Below are positions 1 through 8,083 of a stretch of DNA of 24,922 bases, piece by piece (positions within the stretch are counted from its first letter, which is position 1; each line of letters starts with the position of its first letter). The position numbers and the translations under genes are program-made. A model generated the notes under the pieces. That model ran no database searches. It saw nothing but the letters and a program-made list of their open reading frames with translations, and was not told the origin of the DNA. Origin of the DNA: an uncultured Porphyromonadaceae bacterium (lineage in GTDB: Bacteria; Bacteroidota; Bacteroidia; Bacteroidales; Muribaculaceae); assembly GCA_900541865.1 (NCBI GenBank), contig UQLO01000034.1:1-24922 (forward strand). Reading direction: 5' to 3'.

Positions 1-39
1 TCGAACTCTGACTTTTTGATAGTCTGTCGTCCGACGCTG

Positions 40-47
40 CAAAGGTA
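40..47 (-). promoter_or_regulatory. -7 promoter box for a gene off the left edge
   Basis: Read on the minus strand this is TACCTTTG, an exact match to the Bacteroidota -7 consensus TAnnTTTG. No convincing TTTG lies 19 to 21 bases upstream, so the -33 half is weak. No minus-strand ATG occurs between here and base 1, so the gene it serves must start outside the window. Confidence 0.5.
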
Positions 48-60
48 AAGCTACTTTATT

Positions 61-183
61 GAACCCTTACAGGGTTCACCCCCGATAGTTTAGGCGGTCG
101 GCCTTCCCTTCTGGATGGGCGAGGGCTGAAGCCCTCGGTCCATACGTTACCGGCCCGTTCGCGGCTTGCGAGCTGGAAGCTCG
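61..183. repeat. Cluster of three look-alike short palindromes
   Basis: Three perfect inverted repeats lie in an otherwise gene-free stretch. They are GAACCCT-TAC-AGGGTTC (61-77), GAGGGCT-GA-AGCCCTC (121-136) and CGAGCT-GGA-AGCTCG (169-183). Each has a tiny loop, and each centre fits the pattern CT-(two or three bases)-AG. No open frame of note crosses them. The shared architecture suggests one family of intergenic palindromic repeats rather than three unrelated hairpins. That reading is an inference, because copies elsewhere in the genome cannot be seen from here. Confidence 0.5.
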
Positions 184-207
184 CCCTCCTTGGGACGCAC
201 TTGCCGC

Positions 208-235
208 CACTATTCACTATTCACTCTTCACTATT
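208..235. repeat. Tandem heptamer repeat, four units
   Basis: The unit CACTATT occurs four times head to tail, with the third copy altered to CACTCTT. The array is non-coding and sits just before the terminator at 241-283. It may vary in copy number by slippage. Confidence 0.7.
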
Positions 236-240
236 ACCTA

Positions 241-283
241 AAAAATATGGGGCGCCGGACTGCCCGGCGCCCCATATTTTTTG
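241..283 (-). terminator. Strong intrinsic terminator of the FadL-like gene
   Basis: A perfect 19-bp inverted repeat with a 5-base loop: left arm 241-259, right arm 265-283. The arms have a GC-rich core and A6/T6 ends, so the T tract required for release exists on both strands. It begins 12 bases beyond the minus-strand stop codon at 296-298. It should stop transcription from the FadL-like gene and could also block plus-strand read-through. Confidence 0.9.
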
Positions 284-295
284 GTCACGGTGTTT

Positions 296-1927
296 TCAGA
301 ATTTGAAGCCGGTGGAAACCACGATGTTATTGTGGTTAGTGGTTAAGTCGGCGCTCGGGGTGTTAACAACGTCGGCATAGGGGGTGTAGGCGTGGTATGT
401 GCTCTTGAGAGTGGTATGCTGATAGGTAAGATCCACATACCATGACTTGTAGCGGTAGCCCAAACCCAGGCAGATGTTGTAGTTGTCCTTATCGAGAATA
501 TAGCTCGGATCGGTGCCGCTGGTGTTGATTTCCATGCGGTTGTTCTCGGCGGCTTCGCGGATGTTTGTTGCCTGATAGTTGAAACCGGCGCGTGCGCTGA
601 TGCGGCGCGTGAGACGGTATTCAAGGCCCAGGCGGATTATGTTGGCTGCCTTGCAGGTTTCCTTGACGGCAGTGTTTACGCGGTCGTCTTCAACGAAGTT
701 CTGGCCCCAGTTGTTCCATGTGCCGTACTTCACTTTCATATCGTTGTAGGCCACGCGCTCATAGTCGAGGCTGACGATAGCCTGATTGCCGATTACCAGC
801 GAAGCGCCCACCATAAAACGCCAGGGAGTATGGAGACGCCAGTTGTACTCGAAGTTGTCGGTGTACTCGCTGCCGGAGAAGGTGCGGTTTTCGGAGTTGC
901 CGGTTTCGCGATAGGGCGAGTAGTTGTACTGCGTTTCGCCTAAGCCGTTGGACGTGAGGTGCATCCAGGTGGGAGTATGGATGGCGAAGCCCACGCGCAG
1001 CATCTCGACGGGGCGAACGATAAGTCCGACCTTGAGGTTGGCGCCGGTTCCGGAGATGTATTTCTCGTTGTAGAGCCCGAAGCCGGCGTTGCCGTTCTCG
1101 AGATTGTTGCCATTACCGCTGTAGACGAGTGCGTCCGACATACTTTCGCTGTAGTTGCTCTGGCGGGAATAGCTCATATCCATGATGCCCACACCCAGAC
1201 CCCAGTAGAGAATGTCGTTGACGTTGCCGCCAAGCTCGATGTCGTACTCGTCGACGTATCCCCATTCATGGACGGAATATTCGGCGTCGCCTGTAGTGCC
1301 GTTCTGATATAGGCCGGCATAGGTTTTGTCGTTGGTGGTATTGTTGATCATCAGCGAGTTGTAGGCCAAAATACTGAGCCAGTCGTTGTCGCTATCGAGA
1401 TAGGGATCGTAGTTCTGCGACTTGTCGAAGAGCATCGAGCCGGAGTCGCTGCCGTCGGTAAAGGAAGCGATGTAGTTGCTCAGCGACGACGATGTTGGGT
1501 TATTGTAGCCGTTGAAGCGGCGGTCGAAGGCGCTCAGACGGTTGTAGCTCACGCCCCAGTTGATGGTGCGGAGCGTGCCGGGCAGCTTTATGGCGCCGAT
1601 ATATCCGAAGTTGTCGAAATATCCTTTTGTCTGGCGGTTTGAGAATTTGCCGTTGGAGGTTTCGGCGTTGTAGTTGCGGATGCTGATGTCGAAGGTAAGC
1701 CCGACGTCGCTGTGGCGGTAGACGCCGATGCCGGCCGGGTTCTGCGTCATGGTGGAGATATCACCGCCCAGAGAAGTAAAGGCACCGCCCATGCCCACAA
1801 AACGGGCTGTGCCGCGCAGCTGGGTAGGGGTTAGGCTGTAAGCATCCATGGCGCTCTGTGCCATGGTCTGCAGCGAGGCTCCCGCAGCTATTGCGGCAAG
1901 CGCTAAAGTGAGTGTATGTCTGCGCAT
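296..1927 (-). CDS. Outer-membrane protein of the OmpP1/FadL/TodX transport family
   Basis: This 543-residue protein begins with a signal peptide (Met-Arg-Arg, a hydrophobic stretch, then Ala-Gln-Ser near residue 25). The mature N-terminus carries the family hallmark: a Gly-Thr-Ala-Arg stretch, a glycine-rich GMGGAFTSLGGD segment and then QNPAGIGVYR, equivalent to the NPA motif of FadL barrels. The rest alternates polar and aromatic residues as expected of about 14 beta-strands, and the protein ends in a terminal phenylalanine (STGFKF), the usual signature for outer-membrane barrel assembly. FadL relatives take up long-chain fatty acids or other hydrophobic compounds, but Bacteroidota members are mostly uncharacterised, so the substrate is unknown. 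ATG at 1925-1927 is the natural start, directly before the signal peptide. The gene lies downstream of the Trp-rich secreted protein gene on the same strand, with 119 bases between them, and ends at a strong terminator. Confidence 0.88.
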   Translation of the reverse strand: MRRHTLTLALAAIAAGASLQTMAQSAMDAYSLTPTQLRGTARFVGMGGAFTSLGGDISTMTQNPAGIGVYRHSDVGLTFDISIRNYNAETSNGKFSNRQTKGYFDNFGYIGAIKLPGTLRTINWGVSYNRLSAFDRRFNGYNNPTSSSLSNYIASFTDGSDSGSMLFDKSQNYDPYLDSDNDWLSILAYNSLMINNTTNDKTYAGLYQNGTTGDAEYSVHEWGYVDEYDIELGGNVNDILYWGLGVGIMDMSYSRQSNYSESMSDALVYSGNGNNLENGNAGFGLYNEKYISGTGANLKVGLIVRPVEMLRVGFAIHTPTWMHLTSNGLGETQYNYSPYRETGNSENRTFSGSEYTDNFEYNWRLHTPWRFMVGASLVIGNQAIVSLDYERVAYNDMKVKYGTWNNWGQNFVEDDRVNTAVKETCKAANIIRLGLEYRLTRRISARAGFNYQATNIREAAENNRMEINTSGTDPSYILDKDNYNICLGLGYRYKSWYVDLTYQHTTLKSTYHAYTPYADVVNTPSADLTTNHNNIVVSTGFKF

Positions 1928-1966
1928 AATGGTAAATGGTTGTGCAATTTTGTCGGGTAGTGAGCC

Positions 1967-1988
1967 TGAGCCGGGTATTCCGGGCTCA
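1967..1988 (-). other. Hairpin in the leader between two minus-strand genes
   Basis: TGAGCCGGG and CCGGGCTCA flank the loop TATT, with a single mismatched pair. There is no T tract on the minus strand. It could be a weak terminator for the upstream Trp-rich gene or a 5' leader structure of the FadL-like gene; the sequence does not decide. No TAnnTTTG box was found for the FadL-like gene in 1928-2046. Confidence 0.35.
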
Positions 1989-2046
1989 GACGCACTCTAA
2001 CATTCGGTTGAACGTGAAATTATAACACGCCGTGTCGGTTTTTGGT

Positions 2047-3189
2047 TTATCGGCCGCGGCCTCGTCCGCCGCCGCCGCCACCACTGTGGCTGCCTCCGCC
2101 ACCGCCTCGCGATCCGCTGCCCGGCGAGCGGTAGGAGCCGCCGCTGTTGTTGCGGCCGCGCGAGCTGCCGGAGTTGGATGGCGAATAGCTGCCGCTGTTG
2201 TTGCGCGACGGTGATGTATAGCGTGTGTTGGTGTTGGTGCCGCTGTTGTTGTTGCGACCGCGACGGTCGTTGTTGGAGGGAGTGTAGGTGCCGCTGTTGC
2301 CGCCCGTGGCGGGAACGGAGGGTCGCACGGTGTTGTTAGAGCCGCCGTAGTTCCAGCCGCCGGGATAGCCGAAGTTGCCGGGACGGTTCGAGGCGTTCAC
2401 ACCCGGACGGTAGCGGTTGGAGTTTCCGGCACTACCCGAATAGGCCGGGCGATGCGGACGGCTTGCGCCGGGGCGGTCATAACCGGAAGGACGGTGCGGC
2501 GGACGCGGACCGGGCGCGGGATGATGCCATCCCCACGACGGACCCCATCCCCACGACGGGCCCCATGCCCACGACGGGCCATACCACGGGCGATATCCCC
2601 AACCGGGCCCCCAGAAGGGGTCAGCCCAGCCCCAGTTCCAGCCGGCACTCCAGCCCCAGGTGGAATTCCAACCGAAGCTGAACGAAGGCCAGCCCCAGGA
2701 GTAATAGGGTGAGTAGCTCCACGAAGGCACGTTCCAGTAGTACGCCGACGGGTCTATGTTGTTGATTACGTATACGTTGATATCCTGCTCCGACGGGGTA
2801 GAATAGTAGTAGTCGATCAGGGCGGTGTCGCGGCTGGCGGAAACTACATCGGGGTTGTGGAAGCGCTCTATGCGACGGGTGTAGCTGAAGGCCGGGGTGC
2901 CCTCGGTGCCGCTTTTGATGTCGGCGCTGTCGGTGGTGCGCCTGTTGTAGGTGTCGACGTCCATAAGCAGCGGATTGGAGCTGCCCTGAGTGTAGTAGTC
3001 GGCCGAGGCCATGCCGGAAGCACGGTCGGCGGCAGTCTGCGCCTGCTGAGCTGCCTTCTGCTGCGCCTTGGCGCGCGAAGGCGAGTAGTACAGGTCGTCT
3101 TCAAAATCCTGCGCGGCGACAGGGAGGGCCGGCAGTGCGAGCATTCCGGCCAGAAGGCTCGCTCCAAGGAGGCGTGATATCTTTTCCAT
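2047..3189 (-). CDS. Secreted Trp/Gly/Pro-rich low-complexity protein, function unknown
   Basis: I do not recognise a named family. The 380-residue product has a clear signal peptide (residues 1-26, ending Val-Ala-Ala before Gln-Asp). Residues 28-60 are Ala/Gln-rich and possibly helical. Residues about 80-150 are the only part of normal complexity. Residues about 150-222 are extraordinarily aromatic, with 19 tryptophans in about 71 residues built from motifs such as GPSWGW, WNWGW and YYSWGW. The tail, residues 225-380, is disordered and rich in Pro, Asn, Ser, Arg and Gly, ending in poly-Gly and Arg-Gly repeats. Such composition suggests an exported structural or adhesive protein, or one that binds polymer or membrane through its aromatics; this is inference. 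The start is the ATG at 3187-3189. A -7 box lies about 67 bases upstream, just past the end of uvrA, so it is probably transcribed on its own. Confidence 0.8.
   Translation of the reverse strand: MEKISRLLGASLLAGMLALPALPVAAQDFEDDLYYSPSRAKAQQKAAQQAQTAADRASGMASADYYTQGSSNPLLMDVDTYNRRTTDSADIKSGTEGTPAFSYTRRIERFHNPDVVSASRDTALIDYYYSTPSEQDINVYVINNIDPSAYYWNVPSWSYSPYYSWGWPSFSFGWNSTWGWSAGWNWGWADPFWGPGWGYRPWYGPSWAWGPSWGWGPSWGWHHPAPGPRPPHRPSGYDRPGASRPHRPAYSGSAGNSNRYRPGVNASNRPGNFGYPGGWNYGGSNNTVRPSVPATGGNSGTYTPSNNDRRGRNNNSGTNTNTRYTSPSRNNSGSYSPSNSGSSRGRNNSGGSYRSPGSGSRGGGGGSHSGGGGGGRGRGR
2527..2580 (-). repeat. Three 18-bp tandem repeats inside the Trp-rich gene
   Basis: Units at 2527-2544, 2545-2562 and 2563-2580 differ by one or two bases. 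They encode consecutive six-residue blocks of the form GPSWGW (one is GPSWAW). Because the unit is a multiple of three, gain or loss of copies would lengthen or shorten the aromatic region without a frameshift. Confidence 0.85.
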
Positions 3190-3255
3190 GAGAGAGTATG
3201 GGTTGCGTGTTTGTTTGTTAAGTTAGACAGCCGGGAGGCCGAGTGGTTTAGTTCA

Positions 3256-3263
3256 CAAAAATA
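3256..3263 (-). promoter_or_regulatory. -7 promoter box of the Trp-rich protein gene
   Basis: The minus strand reads TATTTTTG, an exact TAnnTTTG match, about 67 bases upstream of the ATG at 3189. The -33 position has no good TTTG at 19-21 bases, although TTG-containing sequence lies slightly closer. It falls in the gap after the uvrA stop codon. Confidence 0.5.
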
Positions 3264-3312
3264 CTTTTATTTATTCAAACAACGGTAATTCTGTAAACGT
3301 TCAGACCAATTT

Positions 3313-6114
3313 TTAAGACTTTTTTACAAGAAGTTTCTGTTTTAGATACTTCCCGGTGACCGACTTGGGGTCGGCGGCGATCTCTTCGGGTGTACCGGCG
3401 GCCACTACGGAGCCGCCGGCGTCGCCGCCTTCGGGCCCCATATCGATTATCCAGTCGGCGCATTTTATCATGTCCAGGTTGTGCTCCACTACTATTATGG
3501 TATGGCCCATGGAGATGAGGCGGTCGAAGGCATGGAGCAGCAGTCGGATGTCGTGGAAGTGCAGGCCGGTGGTGGGTTCGTCGAAGATGAACACGGTGTG
3601 GCCGGCGCTGTCCTGGCTCAGAAAGTAGGCGAGCTTGACGCGCTGGTTTTCGCCGCCGGAGAGTGTGCTCGACGACTGTCCCAGAGTGATATAGCCCAGC
3701 CCGACTTCCTTGAGGGGCTCGAGACGCTTTACGATGCGCTTCTCGATGGTGCCGTCGGAGGCGCCGAAGAAGTCGATGGCCTCGTCGACGGTCATATCGA
3801 GCACATCGGAGATGTTTTTGCCTCGGTAGGTCACTTCGAGCACGTCGCGCTTGAAGCGCTTGCCGTGGCACTCCTCGCAGACCATGGTGACATCGGCCAG
3901 AAACTGCATTTCGACGGTGATGACGCCTTCGCCTTTGCAGGCTTCGCAGCGGCCGCCCTCGGTGTTGAACGAAAAGTATGCCGGCGAGAGGTCAAGCTGC
4001 CGCGCGGCCTGCTGCGAGGCGAAGAGCTGGCGTATTTCGTCGTAGGCCTTCAGATATGTGGCCGGATTGGAACGGGTGGAGCGGCCGATGGGATTCTGGT
4101 CGACGAACATAATCTGCTGCACCCGATTCAGATCACCGCTGATGCCGCGGTGGGCGCCGGGAGCGTCGCCTTCGCCGAGAATACGGCGGTTGACGGCACG
4201 ATAGAGAATGTCGCGCACCAGGGTCGACTTGCCCGAACCGCTCACGCCGGTAACAGCGGTGAACACCCCGAGAGGAAAGTCGACGGTGACGTCCTTGAGG
4301 TTGTGCTCCGTGGCGCGCTCCACTGTGATGCGGTCGCGCCAGCGGCGACGCGACTCCGGAAGTGGTATCGCCAGCTCACCTGTGAGATATTTCATCGTGT
4401 AGCTCGTCTTGGCGCCGGCCAGAAGGTCGGGGCTGCCCTGAAAGACTATCTCGCCACCGAGGCGCCCGGCAGCGGGGCCGACGTCGATGAGGGTGTCGGC
4501 TGCTCGCATTATTTCTTCGTCGTGCTCCACCACCAGAACGGTATTGCCCAGTCGCTGCAGTTTCCGGAGCACGCCGATGAGTCGCTCGGTGTCGCGCGAA
4601 TGGAGGCCTATGGAGGGTTCGTCGAGTATGTAGATTGAGCCTACCAGGCTGCTGCCAAGTGATGTGGCCAGGTTTATGCGCTGACTCTCGCCACCGGAGA
4701 GGCTGTTGCTGAGGCGGTCGAGGGTTAGATAGCTCAGTCCCACCTCGACAAGGAAGGTGAGGCGCTGAACGATTTCGGTTAGCAGGCGGCCGGCTATCTT
4801 GGTGTCGTGGTCGTCGAGCTGCAAAGTCTTCATCCAATCCAGCAGCTTGCCGACGGGCATACGGACAAGGTCGAAGATGGTAGCGCCTCCAACACGCACA
4901 TATCCTGCCTCGGGGCGCAGACGCGAGCCATGGCAGCGCCGGCATATGGTTTTGCCGCGGTAGCGCGCCAGTATCATGCGGAATTCTATAGCCTGACGCT
5001 GAGAGCTGACCCAGTCGAAGTAGGCGTTGATACCTTGTATGCCGAGCTTGGCGTCGCCGTTCCAGAGGAGGTCGCGCTGGGCATCGGTGAGTTCTTCGTA
5101 GGGGGTGTGGATGGGGAAGTCTACCTTCGACGCGCTTTCGATGAAGCGATTTTTCCAAACTCGCGACTTCGGGCCACGCCAGGGCGCAACGGCGTCGCTG
5201 AACACGCTCTCCCACTTCTGGGGCACGACGAGGTTCTCGGCAATGTCGAGGGTCTTGCCGAAGCCCTCGCAGACAGGGCAGGCGCCTACGGGATTGTTGA
5301 AGTTGAACATCTGATCGCTCAACTCCGGAAATACCATTCCGTCGGCCTCGAACATCTTCGAAAACTCATGGCGCCGAACCTTACCCTCGGGCGTCCACAC
5401 CACCAGCAAACAGCGGTCGTGGCCCTCGAAGAAGGCGGTCTCGACCGACTCCGCCAAGCGCGACAGCTCGTCGCCCTCAGGAGCATAGGCGATGCGGTCG
5501 ACCAGCAGGTCGGGAGTCTGCTTGCCGCGGCCGGGCGCGTAGTCGGCAATGTCGACGAATTCGTTTTTGGCCGTCAGAAGGCGGCTGTAGCCCTCTTTTG
5601 TGTAAATATCCAACTGCTCGGCCAGCGTGCGGCCCTCGGGCAGCAGAATAGGCGCCGCTACGGCCATACGGGTGCCGGCCGGATAGCCGGCAGCGGCGGA
5701 AAGGACGTCTTCTACTGTGTGGCGCTTCACTTCGGCGCCGCTTATGGGCGAATAGGTGCGGCCCACGCGTCCGAAGAGCATGCGCAGATAATCGTAAATC
5801 TCGGTGGAGGTGCCGACGGTCGACCGCGGATTGCGGGTGTTCACTTTCTGCTCGATGGCGATGGCCGGCGGTAGCCCGCGGATGAAGTCGCACTCCGGCT
5901 TGCGGAGTTTGCCCATAAACTGGCGGGCGTAGGCCGACAGGCTCTCCACATAGCGGCGGCGACCCTCGGCGTAGAGAGTGTCGAAGGCAAGCGACGATTT
6001 GCCCGAACCGCTCAGTCCCGTGACCACAACAAACTGATTGCGCGGAATCTCCACGCTGACATTCTTGAGATTGTTGACCCGGGCGCCTTTGACGGATATA
6101 TTGGAAACTGACAT
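3313..6114 (-). CDS. uvrA: Excinuclease ABC subunit A (UvrA)
   Basis: UvrA is the DNA-damage sensor of nucleotide excision repair. It dimerises, scans DNA with UvrB and uses two ABC-type ATPase domains. At 933 residues the length is normal. The first Walker A is GLSGSGKS at residues 33-40, followed by the family stretch GRRRYVESLSAYARQF. The ABC signatures LSGGESQR and LSGGENQR, the Walker B segments ILDEPSIGLH and IFDEPTTGLH, and the second Walker A GVSGSGKS (near residue 625) are all present. The C-terminal zinc module is complete: CEAC near residue 723 and CEEC about 22 residues later. In the N-terminal zinc module only the second pair, Cys279 and Cys282, is seen; the CxxC expected about 20 residues earlier is missing. 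Bacteroidota often carry two UvrA paralogues, so this may be the second type. The start is the ATG at 6112-6114, just downstream of a good promoter. Confidence 0.97.
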   Translation of the reverse strand: MSVSNISVKGARVNNLKNVSVEIPRNQFVVVTGLSGSGKSSLAFDTLYAEGRRRYVESLSAYARQFMGKLRKPECDFIRGLPPAIAIEQKVNTRNPRSTVGTSTEIYDYLRMLFGRVGRTYSPISGAEVKRHTVEDVLSAAAGYPAGTRMAVAAPILLPEGRTLAEQLDIYTKEGYSRLLTAKNEFVDIADYAPGRGKQTPDLLVDRIAYAPEGDELSRLAESVETAFFEGHDRCLLVVWTPEGKVRRHEFSKMFEADGMVFPELSDQMFNFNNPVGACPVCEGFGKTLDIAENLVVPQKWESVFSDAVAPWRGPKSRVWKNRFIESASKVDFPIHTPYEELTDAQRDLLWNGDAKLGIQGINAYFDWVSSQRQAIEFRMILARYRGKTICRRCHGSRLRPEAGYVRVGGATIFDLVRMPVGKLLDWMKTLQLDDHDTKIAGRLLTEIVQRLTFLVEVGLSYLTLDRLSNSLSGGESQRINLATSLGSSLVGSIYILDEPSIGLHSRDTERLIGVLRKLQRLGNTVLVVEHDEEIMRAADTLIDVGPAAGRLGGEIVFQGSPDLLAGAKTSYTMKYLTGELAIPLPESRRRWRDRITVERATEHNLKDVTVDFPLGVFTAVTGVSGSGKSTLVRDILYRAVNRRILGEGDAPGAHRGISGDLNRVQQIMFVDQNPIGRSTRSNPATYLKAYDEIRQLFASQQAARQLDLSPAYFSFNTEGGRCEACKGEGVITVEMQFLADVTMVCEECHGKRFKRDVLEVTYRGKNISDVLDMTVDEAIDFFGASDGTIEKRIVKRLEPLKEVGLGYITLGQSSSTLSGGENQRVKLAYFLSQDSAGHTVFIFDEPTTGLHFHDIRLLLHAFDRLISMGHTIIVVEHNLDMIKCADWIIDMGPEGGDAGGSVVAAGTPEEIAADPKSVTGKYLKQKLLVKKS

Positions 6115-6136
6115 TTATCTACCTTATTTAAACTTA

Positions 6137-6168
6137 CAAAGATAACAAATTTTCGCCTGATATGCAAC
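6137..6168 (-). promoter_or_regulatory. uvrA promoter
   Basis: The minus strand has GTTG (6165-6168), a 20-base spacer and TATCTTTG (6137-6144). This fits TTTG-N19-21-TAnnTTTG with one mismatch. Transcription would begin roughly 15 bases before the uvrA ATG. No SOS-type operator is apparent to me. Confidence 0.75.
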
Positions 6169-6245
6169 ATTTCCGGCCGTCAATCCCCTCCCCTTATATT
6201 TTTTTAGTAATTTACCGCATCGATCCCAAATATATCCACTACCTT

Positions 6246-6611
6246 ATGGCAAACTTCAATTTCTCCGTCCGCGCCGATCAGGAAGCCTTGCGCGGCAAGG
6301 AAATAATCACAGTGACAACCGACACCTTGCCCGGAAAACGTATCTTCTACGTCTTCGGAATGATTCATGCCGAGCTTCAGGACTGGAACCGAGGCAACGA
6401 CTTCGACGTCATCGGCGACCTCCGGTGCATGTTCGAAAAGAAAGCCATAGCCATGGGTGCGACGGCAATATTTGGGTTCCGTATTCTATGCCAGGAGTTT
6501 ATGGACTGGGAGACGGGGTCGCCGTCGACTCAGTTCGTGGCATACGGCACGCCCGTGATCTTCGAGAACGGCGACCACTTTTCGCGCGTCGAGCTTCGCG
6601 TCTACGAATAA
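6246..6611 (+). CDS. YbjQ/UPF0145-like small protein
   Basis: The 121-residue product resembles the YbjQ/UPF0145 family, once called a heavy-metal-binding domain. The N-terminal half has the family-like line ITVTTDTLPGKRIFYVFGMI, a strand-turn-strand. The middle has FEKKAIAMGATAIFGFRI, matching the usual helix followed by an ALGADAV-type strand. The end has a VAYGTPVIFE segment like the family's final TGTAV strand. Cys residues are few, so metal binding is doubtful. The family forms small oligomeric rings and has no established cellular role. I chose the ATG at 6246 because the family similarity begins just after it. An in-frame ATG at 6162 would lie inside the uvrA promoter and add a 28-residue tail unlike the family. 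The gene diverges from uvrA and converges on nhaA; no clear promoter box was found. Confidence 0.7.
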   Translation: MANFNFSVRADQEALRGKEIITVTTDTLPGKRIFYVFGMIHAELQDWNRGNDFDVIGDLRCMFEKKAIAMGATAIFGFRILCQEFMDWETGSPSTQFVAYGTPVIFENGDHFSRVELRVYE

Positions 6612-6613
6612 CA

Positions 6614-6644
6614 ACGCGGGCCATCCGGTGAGGACGGCCCGCGT
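6614..6644. terminator. Hairpin between convergent genes (YbjQ-like and nhaA)
   Basis: ACGCGGGCC at 6614-6622 pairs perfectly with GGCCCGCGT at 6636-6644, and three inner pairs can extend the stem. It starts two bases after the plus-strand stop codon and lies 23 bases past the nhaA stop. Neither side has a real T tract, so it is a probable shared bidirectional terminator of the weaker type. Confidence 0.6.
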
Positions 6645-6667
6645 CGATATGTGCTGCGGAAGAGTGG

Positions 6668-8083
6668 TCAGTCTTCCTCCGTGCCGGGTGCGGCTTGCTT
6701 GGGAAGCACCAGATGCAGCCAAATGAAGGCTATGATGCCCGAGAGCACCGAGCCGACGACGATGCCCAGTTTGGCGTGTTCGAGTAGTGCGAGTTGGTGC
6801 GGGTCGGTGGCTGCGAAGCTTAGTGTGGCGATGAAGAGCGAAACGGTGAATCCGATGCCGCCCAGCATGCTGACGGCACTCATCATCTTCCAGTTGGAGT
6901 GGGCCGGCATGGGTGCCAGTCCGAGCTTGACGGTGAGCCAGCTGAAGGAGAGGATGCCCACGAATTTACCGATAACCAGACCGCAGATAATGGCCAGCGA
7001 GATGCCCTCGAAGGTGCTTGCGGGCTCCATGCCCAGAAGGAGGATGCCGGCGTTGGCAAAGGCGAAAAGGGGCAGGATGATGAAGTTGACCGGCGGATGG
7101 AGGGTGTCCTCGAGGTCCTGAAGCGGCGAGATAACCTTGTCGGAGGCGGATTCGACTTCTTTGAGCCAGTTCATCTGCTCCTTGGAGAGGATGGTGCGTT
7201 TGTTGAGGTCGTCATCATCTTCTTCGGCCTTGAAATGCGATATTGCCTTGCGGATTTTCTTTATATATCGGTTTGGGGCATAAACCGGGGTTGCCGGTAC
7301 GCAGAAAGCCACCAGCACTCCGGCTATGGTGGGATGGATGCCGGAATTGAGGAAGAGGAACCATATCACGCCGCCTATGCCGATATAGAATGTCTTGCTC
7401 TTTATGCGCAGCACGCTGCCGAGCAGCAGCACCCCGAAGAGTATTGCGGCATAGCCCAGCAGGGCGAGGTTGATGTCGGTGCTGTAGAAAGCGGCGATGA
7501 CGATGATGCCCCCGATGTCGTCGACCACGGCCAGGGTGGTCAGGAAAATCTTGAGCGAGAGCGGCACACGGCGCCCCAGCATGGCGAGCACGCCCAGCGA
7601 GAAGGCGATGTCGGTGGCCATGGGGATGGCGGCCCCGCCGCTGTAGTCTGTGCCGCGCGAGAGCAGCCAGTAGACCAGCACCGGGCAGGCCATGCCGCCG
7701 ACGGCACCTATTATAGGCAGAAGTGCCTGCTTGATGGAGCTCAGCTCGCCAACGAGCACTTCGCGCTTTATTTCCAGGCCTATGCTGAAAAAGAAGATTG
7801 CCATCAGGGCGTCGTTGATAAACGACAGCAAGTTCATCGGGTGCCCCGAGTGCGAAAAGAGGTTAAAGCCGCCCAGCTGAAGGCGTACTTCCTGCGTCCA
7901 AAAGTCGAAGTAGTACTGATTGACGGCCGGTATGTTGGCCACTATCAGCGCCAGCACGGTGGCGGCGATGAGCACGTTGCCGCCGGTTGCGTGCCGCCGA
8001 AGCGACTGCCGGGCGGCATAGAATATGCCTTCTGAGAATACCGAGCCTTCGGGCTGCGGTGCGGGTGATGAATTTTTTGCCAT
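6668..8083 (-). CDS. nhaA: Na+/H+ antiporter NhaA
   Basis: NhaA is an inner-membrane antiporter that exports Na+ in exchange for protons and helps with salt and alkaline stress. The 471-residue product has about a dozen hydrophobic segments. The signature residues are visible: FSIGLEIKREVLVGEL near the N-terminus, PMATDIAFSLG carrying the Asp equivalent to E. coli Asp133, and LAVVDDIGGIIV with the paired ion-binding aspartates (residues 188-189 from this start). It is longer than the E. coli protein because of a charged cytoplasmic insert (Phe-Lys-Ala-Glu-Glu-Asp4 onwards, around residues 280-325) before the PLFAFANAG helix. I chose ATG at 8081-8083; a 19-residue extension exists but would need a TTG start and looks non-coding. 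The gene stands alone: acd ends upstream behind a hairpin, and the downstream gene converges. Confidence 0.95.
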   Translation of the reverse strand: MAKNSSPAPQPEGSVFSEGIFYAARQSLRRHATGGNVLIAATVLALIVANIPAVNQYYFDFWTQEVRLQLGGFNLFSHSGHPMNLLSFINDALMAIFFFSIGLEIKREVLVGELSSIKQALLPIIGAVGGMACPVLVYWLLSRGTDYSGGAAIPMATDIAFSLGVLAMLGRRVPLSLKIFLTTLAVVDDIGGIIVIAAFYSTDINLALLGYAAILFGVLLLGSVLRIKSKTFYIGIGGVIWFLFLNSGIHPTIAGVLVAFCVPATPVYAPNRYIKKIRKAISHFKAEEDDDDLNKRTILSKEQMNWLKEVESASDKVISPLQDLEDTLHPPVNFIILPLFAFANAGILLLGMEPASTFEGISLAIICGLVIGKFVGILSFSWLTVKLGLAPMPAHSNWKMMSAVSMLGGIGFTVSLFIATLSFAATDPHQLALLEHAKLGIVVGSVLSGIIAFIWLHLVLPKQAAPGTEED

